DNA from: Parabacteroides sp. ZJ-118
GTDB lineage: Bacteria > Bacteroidota > Bacteroidia > Bacteroidales > Tannerellaceae
Assembly: GCF_011038785.1 (NCBI RefSeq)
Contig: NZ_JAAKDT010000003.1
Location: 1-64,000, forward strand
Reading direction: 5' to 3'
Length of the DNA stretch: 64,000 nt
Part shown: positions 1 through 8,651 of the stretch, in pieces
How the letters are laid out: the number at the start of each line of letters is the position of its first letter
Numbering within the stretch: the stretch's first letter is position 1
Program-made: the position numbers and the translations under genes
The notes under the pieces: model-generated
What the model saw: only the letters and a program-made list of their open reading frames with translations
What the model was told of the DNA's origin: nothing
Databases searched by the model: none

Positions 1-2
1 CC

Positions 3-77
3 AAAATCGTGCGCGGGTGCACCGATTACAGCAGCATGCTCCCCATGAACATGGGTTTGAGTACTAATAAATACTAA
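3..77 (+). CDS. 3' end of an unidentified gene (partial)
   Basis: An open frame runs in from the left edge and stops at TAA 75-77, leaving 24 residues that end in GLSTNKY. Of the three forward frames this one reads most like a protein end (two Met-Pro/Met-Asn steps, mixed composition). Frame 2 is also open to position 66, so the frame choice is not secure. I do not recognise the family. What follows (78-270) shows no convincing gene. Confidence 0.35.
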   Translation, partial: KIVRGCTDYSSMLPMNMGLSTNKY

Positions 78-273
78 ATGTTTAATGAAAACAAAATCAG
101 GGGATAGAAGCTAACAGCCATTGAATCCGTGATTTGCAATTTCGTCCGGCTGTGCTTGGACGCTTACAATGGGCATCGTAATGACAGGCGGATAGAGAGA
201 CGCCTATGCCCCCTCTTGGGAAGGGCTTATTCGCTTTATCGTTTCTTATGAATGATTGTAATCCGGATACCCT
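78..273. other. Intergenic stretch upstream of invertible promoter 1
   Basis: No credible gene is seen. It contains the string ATGGGCATCGTAA at 169-181, which recurs as ATGGGCATTGTAA upstream of the second surface-protein locus (44996-45008). The two upstream flanks therefore share ancestry, or a functional site, beyond the promoter cassette itself. Confidence 0.4.
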
Positions 274-297
274 ATTAATGTACGCACGTACATTAAT
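274..297. repeat. Palindrome beside invertible promoter 1
   Basis: Two perfect 11-bp arms (ATTAATGTACG and CGTACATTAAT) are separated by CA. A matching palindrome with spacer TG lies at the same place in the second locus (45246-45265), in both cases 11 bp before the left inverted repeat. The conserved position suggests a protein-binding site, for the recombinase, an accessory factor or a regulator. Confidence 0.7.
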
Positions 298-308
298 ATC
301 ATTAGGCA

Positions 309-525
309 AAAACGGCGAGCTTAAACGATCGTTTTTTCTAGTCATTTGCAAAGGTACGCGTTTCTTCGATACTTGCAACCCTTCCGAGTTATTTTTTTAT
401 TACTTATCCGCTTTCTTATCAATAGAATAGGTTATTCTTTACGAAACAACCACTTCCTTCAACGAACCTCCCGTTTCGGCACTAAAAAACGCAAGATTTA
501 AACGATCGTTTAAGCTCGCCGTTTT
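309..525. promoter_or_regulatory. Invertible promoter cassette 1, OFF orientation
   Basis: Perfect 26-bp inverted repeats at 309-334 and 500-525 flank 165 bp. Both contain the 12-bp palindromic core AAACGATCGTTT. The inner segment is the reverse complement of the equivalent segment at 45307-45464: the block reading GTCATTTGCAAAGGTACGCG here reads CGCGTACCTTTGCAAATGAC there. The promoter therefore faces left, away from the gene at 598. Phase-variable surface glycoprotein genes with invertible promoters are known in Parabacteroides distasonis. No recombinase gene lies in the window. Confidence 0.92.
349..378 (-). promoter_or_regulatory. Promoter inside cassette 1, facing left
   Basis: On the minus strand, TTG (376-378) is followed after 19 nt by TACCTTTG (356-349), a good match to the Bacteroidales -33/-7 promoter. 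In this orientation transcription would start near 342 and run left through the inverted repeat toward the window edge, so the gene at 598 should be silent in this isolate's majority orientation. Confidence 0.8.
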
Positions 526-597
526 CGAGCAAGACAAGGGTTTAAACAACGGGATGGACTTTAATTAACATTATTATTAATATTAAATTTTTGATTT

Positions 598-3500
598 ATG
601 AACAAAAGGATTTTTACCTTGTTAACAGCTGGTTTACTGCTAGGTGGGCCTGCTCTTAATGTTGCTTATGCCGCTGATCCCGATCTTACGAAGAAGGAAG
701 CGGTTTCCTATGAAAATAATAAGACGGCTCTCGCTAATGGAATGAGTTTTTATCTAGGTGCGTCTGAGAGTGCGTTGTTGAAGGTTTCAGAGGTTCTTAC
801 TACGAAGGACAACAAGAAGGTTGTTTCTTTTGCTGCTGCTGACGGGGATGTGACTACAGGAACCGTGTTTACTATCCGTAATTATTCATCTAACTCTTTT
901 GAGTTGTGGACTAATGTTAATGGTGTGGCTTATCAGGTAGTTACCGATAAAGAGGGTAAGGAGTTGACTTCCGCTACCGACAAGAATCTTTCTGATTTGA
1001 ATGTTAAGTTCGCTGTATCCGAGGGCAAGTTGAAATTCAAGGGTTTGTATACAGTAACTGTACCTACGAAAGAAGTAGAGACTAATTTGCAAGCGTTCTC
1101 TTACAAGGAGGGGGTTGATGCCAAGTATTTGAATGACTATAATTCAAATGGTACAACATTGTCATTCGATTATACAACGGATGAACTGGTTGGAAATTTA
1201 TTTGATAAGGTTATTCCCGTATCATTCACGAAGGAAGTTACGCCAGCTCAAGCGAGTGATGACAATAAGTTGGCTGTCGGTACTTATTTCGTGAAAGGTG
1301 ATTCGAAGAAAGTTAAGGCATTTGTTGATGCGGCAAAGGCCTATTGTCCAGAAGATTCAGATAGTGGCGTTAGTGCGGCAAATGCAGCTGCTCCGGATGG
1401 TGACGCGGTCTTGACAGCGGCTCAAGAAATTACATTCTTGGCATTAGATCCTTCTGATCGTTATGATATCAACGGAAGGCAAGATGGTGAGGGATATGCT
1501 TTGTATTGGATGAAGGGATCGGTTGCTACGGCCAACGCTGACTCTTGCTCTAACGCAACCTTTACGATTACGGCGAAAGACGTATTGAACGAGGATGGTA
1601 AATTGATGTTAACGGTTCAGTATAAGAAAAAAGATCAAACAGAAGAAGCAACGGATGTTTATGTAGCTGCTGTTAAACCGTCTGTTTCTGATACGAAGAC
1701 CTATGTGACTACGGTGTTAACTGATGGATCTAAATATTCCGCTATCCATCCGCAATTGGGTGAAAACTCTTACCTTGACGCTTCAGTATTGTTGAAGAAG
1801 AACGTTGAGAATGTGGTTAATATCTACTTCACTAGCTCAAACAAGAGCGAGAATGATGAGGCTGATTCACAAACTGAGTACCACAAGTATTTGACAATCG
1901 ATCCTGCTGATGGTTCAAGCTTAAGTGCCGCCGCTTATAATAGCGTAGATTTCACTATGCCGGTATCTCAATGGATCGTTTCCGGCTTCAACGGCAAATA
2001 TGAATTTACATTGACAAACCGTGAGACGGGTAAGAATTTGGTATTACGTTTACAACCTAATGGCGCTGAAGGTGGCTATAAGATAGTTAGCGCCGAGTAT
2101 GACGGCTCTGATGCGAGAATCGACGCAGGTAAGGGTGTAACAAGCGAGTTAGTTTTAGGGAAGGACGAAGCTTCCGTTAAGTTCAACACGATCGCTACGA
2201 CTCGTACGGATGGATATAAGGTATTCTCGGATACGCAGATCGCCGAAGGCTTTAAGATGACATTCAATGGTAAGGATGCGTTATTCGGAGAGAAAACGCT
2301 TTACGCTGTTGTTGACAAGGATAAAAAAACAATGAAGGCTTCAACCGAGGCGGAGAATTTAATCGTTCTTTATCCGGAAAGAGTAAAGGGTACGAAAGAT
2401 CATTCTACTAAATCGCTGCGAGGTGTTGAGGATTACGTGATAAGCACGCGGGCGTTCGCTTATTTGAATGATAAGGGAGAGGTCGCCCTGAAGGCGAATG
2501 GCGATACGTTGGTTGTTCCGACTTATGTTTTACGCTATACGGAAGCCAAAGGGGATGATGCTAAATATCTTAACGGATCCGCATCTATAGAGAAGCCTGC
2601 TGCTGAAGCTACAGAGTTCGCTGTTGTTAAGAATTCCGCGGGCACTTATTCTTTGGTCGCAGTGTCTGAAACGGCAAGCGGTAATCTTGACTATGCTAGT
2701 TCAATTGGTACTGACGCGAAAATGGCTAAGGTGGAAACTACTACTATGGCTATTGCTTTTAGCGAAGATAGTCGTTACGTATCTGCTGATGATATTAATA
2801 AAACTTACGCTAACGTTGAGATCTTGGACGCGAATCCGTTCAACCCGTCATTGGCCGCTAAACCTCGTCACGCTTCTTTCGACAACAGGTTGGGCTCTAT
2901 CAACTATCAGTTGAATAAGAATGGCTTCGATGAGGGCATCCTGTCCGCTGAGAGCATGATCTTCTGGTTGGATACCGCGGATAGCAAGGCTAAGACTCCG
3001 TCATTCTATATCTCTAAAGGTATTGAGGTAGCTGAAGGTGAGGAAAAACCGGCTGAGCGAATGTTCATGTTTAATCCGACAGATTCTTTGAATTATTTCG
3101 TGGAAGGTTCCGCTCAGCAATATACGGACAAGAAATATTATTTGGAAGGTTCTGGCGAGTCTGATGTGAAGGTTATCTTCCGCCCGGCTATCCTTGAGGG
3201 TGTCGATACGATCGCTACTACCGTGAATGGTGAGGCGGTTAAGGTGGTTAAGGAGCTTAACGACGACAAGAGCGTGAAATCAACTGCTCGATTGGATGCG
3301 TTCAAATTTAATATCACGCTTGCCGGTACGGCTGATGATGAATATGTTGTTTCTTCTCAGAGAAAGATTGATAACCAGACCGCTTATGTATACGCTTTGA
3401 ATGGTAAGTTAGGTTTGACAACTGCTCGAGAGAAGGCCATGGTATTCACATTGGGTACTGAGGTTCCGACGGGCAACGAGTCTATCGATGCGGAAGAAGC

Positions 3501-3699
3501 CGCGATCGCTATCGTAGCCGGCAACGGTGTCGTGACGATCCAGGGCGCGGCCGGTAAGGCTGTGGTGATCACGAACATCTTGGGCAAGGTAGTCGCCGAG
3601 ACGGTTCTGACTTCCGACAACGCCGCGATCGCCGTACCGGCCGGTATCGTAGCCGTGGCCGTTGAAGGTGAGAAAGCGGTGAAGGCTATCGTGAAATAA
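598..3699 (+). CDS. Phase-variable surface protein with DUF6383-type C-terminus
   Basis: The 1033-residue product begins with a signal peptide (MNKR, hydrophobic run, then AYA before ADP), so it is exported. The last ~70 residues, from about SIDAEEAAIA to the final Lys, form a small beta-rich module with AGNGVVTIQGAAGK and NILGKVV motifs. It is shared with the protein at 45576 and resembles Bacteroidetes C-terminal sorting/DUF6383 domains. The large middle is unassigned and rich in Asp, Lys, Thr and Ala, as in S-layer-like surface glycoproteins. Its promoter is inverted (OFF). The start at 598 follows an AT-rich leader like that of the second locus, and no other ATG fits the signal peptide. 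The 3' end is noticeably more GC-rich than the 5' half. Function beyond surface coat is inference. Confidence 0.85.
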   Translation: MNKRIFTLLTAGLLLGGPALNVAYAADPDLTKKEAVSYENNKTALANGMSFYLGASESALLKVSEVLTTKDNKKVVSFAAADGDVTTGTVFTIRNYSSNSFELWTNVNGVAYQVVTDKEGKELTSATDKNLSDLNVKFAVSEGKLKFKGLYTVTVPTKEVETNLQAFSYKEGVDAKYLNDYNSNGTTLSFDYTTDELVGNLFDKVIPVSFTKEVTPAQASDDNKLAVGTYFVKGDSKKVKAFVDAAKAYCPEDSDSGVSAANAAAPDGDAVLTAAQEITFLALDPSDRYDINGRQDGEGYALYWMKGSVATANADSCSNATFTITAKDVLNEDGKLMLTVQYKKKDQTEEATDVYVAAVKPSVSDTKTYVTTVLTDGSKYSAIHPQLGENSYLDASVLLKKNVENVVNIYFTSSNKSENDEADSQTEYHKYLTIDPADGSSLSAAAYNSVDFTMPVSQWIVSGFNGKYEFTLTNRETGKNLVLRLQPNGAEGGYKIVSAEYDGSDARIDAGKGVTSELVLGKDEASVKFNTIATTRTDGYKVFSDTQIAEGFKMTFNGKDALFGEKTLYAVVDKDKKTMKASTEAENLIVLYPERVKGTKDHSTKSLRGVEDYVISTRAFAYLNDKGEVALKANGDTLVVPTYVLRYTEAKGDDAKYLNGSASIEKPAAEATEFAVVKNSAGTYSLVAVSETASGNLDYASSIGTDAKMAKVETTTMAIAFSEDSRYVSADDINKTYANVEILDANPFNPSLAAKPRHASFDNRLGSINYQLNKNGFDEGILSAESMIFWLDTADSKAKTPSFYISKGIEVAEGEEKPAERMFMFNPTDSLNYFVEGSAQQYTDKKYYLEGSGESDVKVIFRPAILEGVDTIATTVNGEAVKVVKELNDDKSVKSTARLDAFKFNITLAGTADDEYVVSSQRKIDNQTAYVYALNGKLGLTTAREKAMVFTLGTEVPTGNESIDAEEAAIAIVAGNGVVTIQGAAGKAVVITNILGKVVAETVLTSDNAAIAVPAGIVAVAVEGEKAVKAIVK

Positions 3700-3727
3700 G
3701 ATGAATAAGGAGATAAGATAATCATAC

Positions 3728-3804
3728 AATTCCCGCGCGGATCAAGGTCCAAGTACTCCGCGACGGATGAACAGGCGGGAGTTGGATTAATATTAATACT
3801 AAAG
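3728..3804 (+). other. Conserved element after surface-protein gene 1
   Basis: About 75 nt can be aligned with 49396-49466, which sits at the same place after the second surface-protein gene. Shared blocks are AATTCCCG.GCGGA, CAAGTAC.(C/T)CGCGA.GG, GAAC..GCGGGAG and TATTAATACTAAAG. TCCCGC at the start can pair with GCGGGA near the end, so a folded RNA is possible. The TATTAATACTAAAG tail resembles the AT-rich leaders before the two surface genes, so it may also be a relic of a leader. Confidence 0.55.
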
Positions 3805-3860
3805 CAAAATGAAGAGATCTGTAAGTACCTCCGGGAGGAGGAAGTACGGATAAAGGGACA

Positions 3861-3903
3861 AGAGGATGCGTCGATATCATGTACGCATCCTCTTTCTGTT
3901 CTT
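3861..3903 (+). terminator. Intrinsic terminator after surface-protein gene 1
   Basis: An 11-bp perfect stem (AGAGGATGCGT 3861-3871 with ACGCATCCTCT 3883-3893) is followed by a T-rich tail (TTCTGTTCTTT). It would end the surface-protein transcript and separates it from the protease gene. Confidence 0.8.
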
Positions 3904-3984
3904 TGTGGGTCTCGGTGGAGGCGCCCGGCTTGGATTCCGGATCTTTTTGCGTACATTTGAGGCCATTAAAAGATAAGATTGCTT

Positions 3985-6900
3985 ATGAGGAAAAGAATGG
4001 TTTTAGCAGCTTTGGCGGCTGTCGCTATCCCGGCGCTGCCACTGGCGGCGGATGATGAGGCGCGGTTGATGCGCTTCCCCGCTACGAATGGTTCGGAGAT
4101 TGTCTTCTCGTACGCCGGAGATTTATACAAGGTCCCGGCCGCGGGGGGTGAGGCGCGGCGATTGACCGCGTACGTGGGGTATGAGATGTTTCCCCGCTTC
4201 TCCCCGGATGGCCGGACGATCGCCTTTACCGGACAGTACGACGGCAACACGGAGGTCTACACGATGCCCGCCTCCGGCGGTGAGCCGTCGCGGATCACCT
4301 ACACGGCCACGAACGGACGGGATGATCTGGGGGATCGCATGGGCCCGAACAATATCGTGATGACCTGGACGCCGGATGGCCGGGGCATCGTCTACCGCAA
4401 CCGCATCGGCGAGGGCTTCTCCGGCAAGTTGTATACGGTACCTGAGGCGGGCGGGCTGCCCGAGGTGATCCCCCTGCCCGAGGGGGGCTTTTGCAGCTAC
4501 TCGCCGGACGGGAAGCGATTGGCCTACAACCGGGTCATGCGCGAGTTCCGTACCTGGAAATATTACAAGGGCGGTATGGCCGATGATATCTGGGTGTATG
4601 ATCCGGAGAGGGGAAGCGTGGAGAATATCACGAACCATGAGGCGCAGGATATCTTCCCGATGTGGATCGGCCAGGAGATCTATTTCCTCTCGGACCGCGA
4701 GGGTACGATGAACCTCTTCGTCTACCATACGACGACGAGGCAGACGAGCAAGGTGACGCGCTTCACCGAGTACGACGTGAAATTCCCCAGCTGCTTCGGC
4801 TCTACGATCGTCTTCGAGAACGGGGGCTACCTGTACAGGCTGGATGCCGCGTCGAAACAGCCGGAGCGGGTGCGCGTGACCCTCGCCTCCGACAATGTCT
4901 ACGCGCGCGGCGAGATCAAGGATGGCTCCGGATACGTCACGAGCGCCAGCCTCTCCCCGGGGGGCGAGCGCGTGGCGGTGACGGCCCGCGGCGAGGTGTT
5001 CAACGTCCCGGTGGAGAGAGGGGTCACGAAAAACATCACCCGTAGCCCGGGCGCGCACGAGCGCGACGCGCGCTGGTCGCCCGACGGGAGGCACATCGCC
5101 TATATCTCCGACGCGACCGGCGAGACCGAGCTTTATCTCCAGGATTCCGAAGGGGGCGAGCCGATCCGCCTGACCGCGGATAACGATACCTATATCCGGA
5201 CGTTCCGCTGGAGCCCGGACTCCAAGAAGATCGTCTATACGGACCGCAAGAACCGGATCAATCTCCTGGACGTATCGAGCAAGCGGCTGACCACCGTCTC
5301 GCGAAGCCGGTTGGGCGAGGCCCGCGACGTGAGCTTCTCGCCGGATAACAACTGGCTGACCTATTCCCGCGTGTCCGACAATAATTTCTCGATCGTCTAC
5401 CTCTACGATATCGCGGGCAAGCGGGAGTATCCCGTGACCGATAAGTGGTACGAGTCGTATGCCCCGGTGTTCAGCACGGATGGCAAGTATCTGGTATTCA
5501 CCTCCGCCCGCGATTTCAATCCTACCTATGGCCAGACGGAGTGGAACCATGTGTATACGAATATGGGGGGCATCTACCTGGCGCTCTTGTCCGAGGATAC
5601 CGCCTCCCCGTTTAGGCAGACCGACGCGGCGGTCGCGCGGGGAGGTGCTGCCCCGGCGAAGGCGGAGGCCGACCGGGCCGGCGAGACGGAGGGTGAGGCT
5701 TCCGCCCCGGTCATGCGGGTCGACCTCGCGGGCCTCGCGGATCGGATCGTCAAGCTCCCCCTGCCGGGAGCGAATTACCGCGATCTCTATTCCGACGGGA
5801 CGGGCGTCTATTATTTCACGAAGGGGAGCATGAGGCGGTTCGACTTGGGGAAGCAGGAGGAGGAGAGCCTCGGCGATGCCGCCATGCGGGTGGACCCGGC
5901 CGGAAGGAGGGCGGTTTTCTTCCGCGACGGCCGGCTCTTCGTGGCCGATATCCCGAAGGGCAAGGCGGACCTGGGCAAGCCGGTCGACCTGTCGAATATG
6001 AAGATCGCGGTGGACTATACGAAGGAGTGGGCGCAAATCTTCGACGAGGCTTGGCGCGCCTTCCGGGATGGCTTCTACCTGGAGAACATGCACGGCAAGG
6101 ACTGGAAGGCGATCCGGGCGAAATACGCCGTTCTCCTCCCTTACGCGAAGACGCGGCTGGACTTGAACTACATCATCGGCGAGATGATCGGCGAGCTGGG
6201 CGTGGGACATGCCTACGTGAATCCCGGCGAGGCGGAACGGCCGCGACGGGTATCGATGGGGTTGCTGGGCGCGGAGGTCTCGCGGGATAAGAGCGGTTTC
6301 TTCCGCCTGGAGAAGATCCTGCCGGGGGCTTCCTGGAGCGAGGCGTTACGCGCTCCGTTGACGGAGCCGGGCGTCGAGGCGAAGGTCGGGGAGTATATCG
6401 TCGCGATCGACGGGGTCCCCGCGAACAGCGTGAACGATATGTACAAGTTGCTGGTCGGGAAGGCGAACGTACCGACCGAGTTGTCGCTCAATAGCGAGCC
6501 GCAGCTGGCGGGCGCCCGCAAGGTCGTGATCCGCCCGTTGGCGGAGGAGTATTCCCTGTATCATTACAATTGGATCCAAGAGAACATCAGGAAGGTGGAC
6601 CGGGCGACGAACGGCAGGGTCGGCTATATCTATATCCCGGACATGGGGCCGGAGGGCTTGAACGCGTTCTCCCGCTATTTCTATCCGCAATTGGACAAAG
6701 AGGGGCTGATTATCGATGATCGCGCGAACGGCGGCGGGAATGTCTCCCCGATGATCCTGGAGCGCCTCTCCCGCGAGCCGTATCGCCTGACGATGCGCCG
6801 GGGCTCCTCCTTGATCGGGACCGTGCCGGATGCCGTGCAGGTCGGCCCGAAGGTCTGCCTGATCAATAAGTATTCCGCCTCCGACGGCGATCTGTTCCCG

Positions 6901-7224
6901 TGGGGCTTCCGCGCGCTGGGCCTGGGCAAACTGATCGGGACCCGCACGTGGGGCGGTATCATCGGCATCAGCGGCTCGCTCCCCTATATGGACGGTACGG
7001 ATATCCGCGTGCCTTTCTTCACGAGCTATGACCCGAAGACGGGCGACTGGATCATCGAGAACCGCGGCGTGGAGCCGGATATCGAGATCGATAACGACCC
7101 CGTCAAGGAGTGGAACGGCGAGGATCAACAACTGGACCGCGCCATCGAGGAGGTCATGAAACAACTGAAAACGCGTAAACCGCTGGCCCCGATCCCCGCG
7201 CCGAGGGATTGGTCGGCGCGTTAA
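3985..7224 (+). CDS. Tricorn-like periplasmic serine protease
   Basis: The 1079-residue product carries a signal peptide ending near LPLAA. It is followed by two stretches of TolB/PD40-like beta-propeller repeats (FSPDGRTIAFT, WSPDGRHIAYIS; about 28-560), an Ala/Glu-rich linker, a Tricorn core domain (about 680-760), a PDZ domain (about 775-865) and an S41-type catalytic domain. His742 in GVGHAYV and Ser966 in SASDGD match the Tricorn catalytic positions, and ANGGG precedes them as in S41 proteases. The family trims peptides from unfolded protein. An in-frame TTG six bases earlier (3979) is less likely than ATG 3985. The gene is strikingly GC-rich, so long antisense frames are artefacts. Confidence 0.9.
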   Translation: MRKRMVLAALAAVAIPALPLAADDEARLMRFPATNGSEIVFSYAGDLYKVPAAGGEARRLTAYVGYEMFPRFSPDGRTIAFTGQYDGNTEVYTMPASGGEPSRITYTATNGRDDLGDRMGPNNIVMTWTPDGRGIVYRNRIGEGFSGKLYTVPEAGGLPEVIPLPEGGFCSYSPDGKRLAYNRVMREFRTWKYYKGGMADDIWVYDPERGSVENITNHEAQDIFPMWIGQEIYFLSDREGTMNLFVYHTTTRQTSKVTRFTEYDVKFPSCFGSTIVFENGGYLYRLDAASKQPERVRVTLASDNVYARGEIKDGSGYVTSASLSPGGERVAVTARGEVFNVPVERGVTKNITRSPGAHERDARWSPDGRHIAYISDATGETELYLQDSEGGEPIRLTADNDTYIRTFRWSPDSKKIVYTDRKNRINLLDVSSKRLTTVSRSRLGEARDVSFSPDNNWLTYSRVSDNNFSIVYLYDIAGKREYPVTDKWYESYAPVFSTDGKYLVFTSARDFNPTYGQTEWNHVYTNMGGIYLALLSEDTASPFRQTDAAVARGGAAPAKAEADRAGETEGEASAPVMRVDLAGLADRIVKLPLPGANYRDLYSDGTGVYYFTKGSMRRFDLGKQEEESLGDAAMRVDPAGRRAVFFRDGRLFVADIPKGKADLGKPVDLSNMKIAVDYTKEWAQIFDEAWRAFRDGFYLENMHGKDWKAIRAKYAVLLPYAKTRLDLNYIIGEMIGELGVGHAYVNPGEAERPRRVSMGLLGAEVSRDKSGFFRLEKILPGASWSEALRAPLTEPGVEAKVGEYIVAIDGVPANSVNDMYKLLVGKANVPTELSLNSEPQLAGARKVVIRPLAEEYSLYHYNWIQENIRKVDRATNGRVGYIYIPDMGPEGLNAFSRYFYPQLDKEGLIIDDRANGGGNVSPMILERLSREPYRLTMRRGSSLIGTVPDAVQVGPKVCLINKYSASDGDLFPWGFRALGLGKLIGTRTWGGIIGISGSLPYMDGTDIRVPFFTSYDPKTGDWIIENRGVEPDIEIDNDPVKEWNGEDQQLDRAIEEVMKQLKTRKPLAPIPAPRDWSAR

Positions 7225-7228
7225 CCGG

Positions 7229-7474
7229 ACCGGCGGGCGCCGCCGGGGCAAGAAAAGCGCTTGGACGATCCCGGCGGGCGCCGCCGGGGCAAGAAAAGTG
7301 CTTGGACGATCCCGGCGGACTCCGCTGAAGCAAGAAAAGTGCTTGGACGATCCCGGCGGGCTCCGCTGAAGCAAGAAAAGTGCTTGGATGATCCCGGCGG
7401 GCTCCGCTGAAGCAAGAAAAGTGCTTGGACGATCCCAGCGGACGCCGCCGGGACAAGAAAAGCGCTTGGACGAT
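7229..7474. repeat. Six 41-bp tandem repeats
   Basis: The string TTGGA(C/T)GAT recurs exactly every 41 bp (7261, 7302, 7343, 7384, 7425, 7466). Each unit carries CAAGAAAAG(T/C)GC and a G+C-rich dyad; units 1 and 2 have CCGGCGG-GCG-CCGCCGG, while others have GGCGG(A/G)CTCCGCTG. A seventh partial unit (7475-7489) is formed by the final codons of the symporter gene. The array fills the gap between two convergent genes and could act as paired hairpins for termination. Copy number is likely to vary between strains. Confidence 0.9.
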
Positions 7475-7475
7475 C

Positions 7476-8651
7476 TCAGCGGACGCCGCTTTTCCCGGCT
7501 ATCTGATCTACCACGATGGCGATCGCGCCATCTCCCGTCACGTTGCACGCGGTGCCGAAGCTATCCATGGCGATATAAAGGGCGATCATCAACGCCTGCA
7601 GCGTCTCGTTGAACCCCAGCATACTTTGCAAGATACCCAAGGCCGCCATGATCGCCCCTCCCGGGACGCCCGGCGCCGCCACCATCGTAATCCCCAGCAT
7701 CAGGATAAATCCGCTGAAGCCGGCCAGGGTAACCGGTTCCCCCGCCATGATCAGGATCGCCATGGCGCAGGCTACGATCTTCATGGTGCTGCCCGCCAGG
7801 TGGATCGTGGCGCAAAGCGGCACGGTGAAGATCGCGATGTTCTCCCGTACGCCGTTCTTGATCGCCTGCGCCAGTGTCACGGGAATCGTGGCGGCGGAGG
7901 ATTGGGTCCCCAGGGCCGTGGCGTAGGCCGGCAGCATGTTCCTCAAGAGCCGGAGCGGATTCTTCCCGGCCGCGGCCCCCGCGATCGCGAACTGGATCAA
8001 CAACAACAATACATGCAAGACGAAGATCACCAGGATGACCTTCAGGAACATCGCGATGATACTCGCGACCTGTCCGCTCACGGTCATATTCAGGAAGATG
8101 CCGAAAATATGGAGCGGCAGCAACGGGATGATGACCGCCTCGATCAGCTTGACGATAATCGCCTTGAAATCCGCGAAGGAGTCGCGCAGGGTGCTCCCCG
8201 CCAGGTTGGAAAGCCCCAGGCCGATCGTGAAGGAGAGCAGCAAGGCCGTCATGACATCCATCAGGGGCGGCATATTGACCGCGAAGTAGGGGGTCAGCAT
8301 GAAATCCTCCGGATTCTCCATCGCCGTCAGCTCCGCGTGGGCCGGCAGCAGGCGCGGGAAGATGGCCGCTCCGCTCAGGAAGGTGAAGAAACCCGAGAAG
8401 ACGGTCGAGCCGTAGGCGATCAGGGCGGTTATCAACAGCAGCTTCCCGGCCCCCTTGCCCAGGTCGCCGATCGCGGGAGTCACCAGCCCCAATATGATCA
8501 GCGGGATGGCGAACGACAGGAAGTTGCCGAACAGGGAGTTGAAGGTCACGAAGATACGCGCGATCCCTCCCGGTAAAAACTGGCCGAGCAATACGCCGCC
8601 GGCGATGGCGATAACGACTTTAGTCAACAAGGACACTTTGATCTTCTTCAT
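7476..8651 (-). CDS. Dicarboxylate/amino acid:cation symporter (DAACS family)
   Basis: The 391-residue polytopic membrane protein shows the serine-rich SSAATIP re-entrant-loop motif and the downstream CATIHLAGST segment typical of glutamate/C4-dicarboxylate carriers (GltP, DctA, SstT group). Such carriers import acidic amino acids or dicarboxylates with Na+ or H+. Its first 32 bases overlap the end of the NhaC gene upstream, so the two are co-transcribed. The stop codon lies in a partial copy of the 41-bp repeat, meaning that the C-terminus has been shaped by, or seeded, the repeat array. Substrate cannot be told from the sequence. Confidence 0.88.
   Translation of the reverse strand: MKKIKVSLLTKVVIAIAGGVLLGQFLPGGIARIFVTFNSLFGNFLSFAIPLIILGLVTPAIGDLGKGAGKLLLITALIAYGSTVFSGFFTFLSGAAIFPRLLPAHAELTAMENPEDFMLTPYFAVNMPPLMDVMTALLLSFTIGLGLSNLAGSTLRDSFADFKAIIVKLIEAVIIPLLPLHIFGIFLNMTVSGQVASIIAMFLKVILVIFVLHVLLLLIQFAIAGAAAGKNPLRLLRNMLPAYATALGTQSSAATIPVTLAQAIKNGVRENIAIFTVPLCATIHLAGSTMKIVACAMAILIMAGEPVTLAGFSGFILMLGITMVAAPGVPGGAIMAALGILQSMLGFNETLQALMIALYIAMDSFGTACNVTGDGAIAIVVDQIAGKSGVR

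Noticed and set aside
97-378. Leftward open frame of 93 codons across invertible cassette 1
   Set aside because: It starts upstream of the mapped leftward promoter and runs through both the inverted repeat and the palindrome; composition is not protein-like.
4123-6210. Very long leftward open frame opposite the protease gene
   Set aside because: A shadow frame caused by high GC at third positions; the opposite strand has complete Tricorn motifs and catalytic residues.
7154-7548. Open frames made of repeated SKHFSC/ARRD-type units across the 41-bp repeats
   Set aside because: The period of 41 is not a multiple of three, and several overlapping frames are equally open; this is repeat DNA and not a gene.
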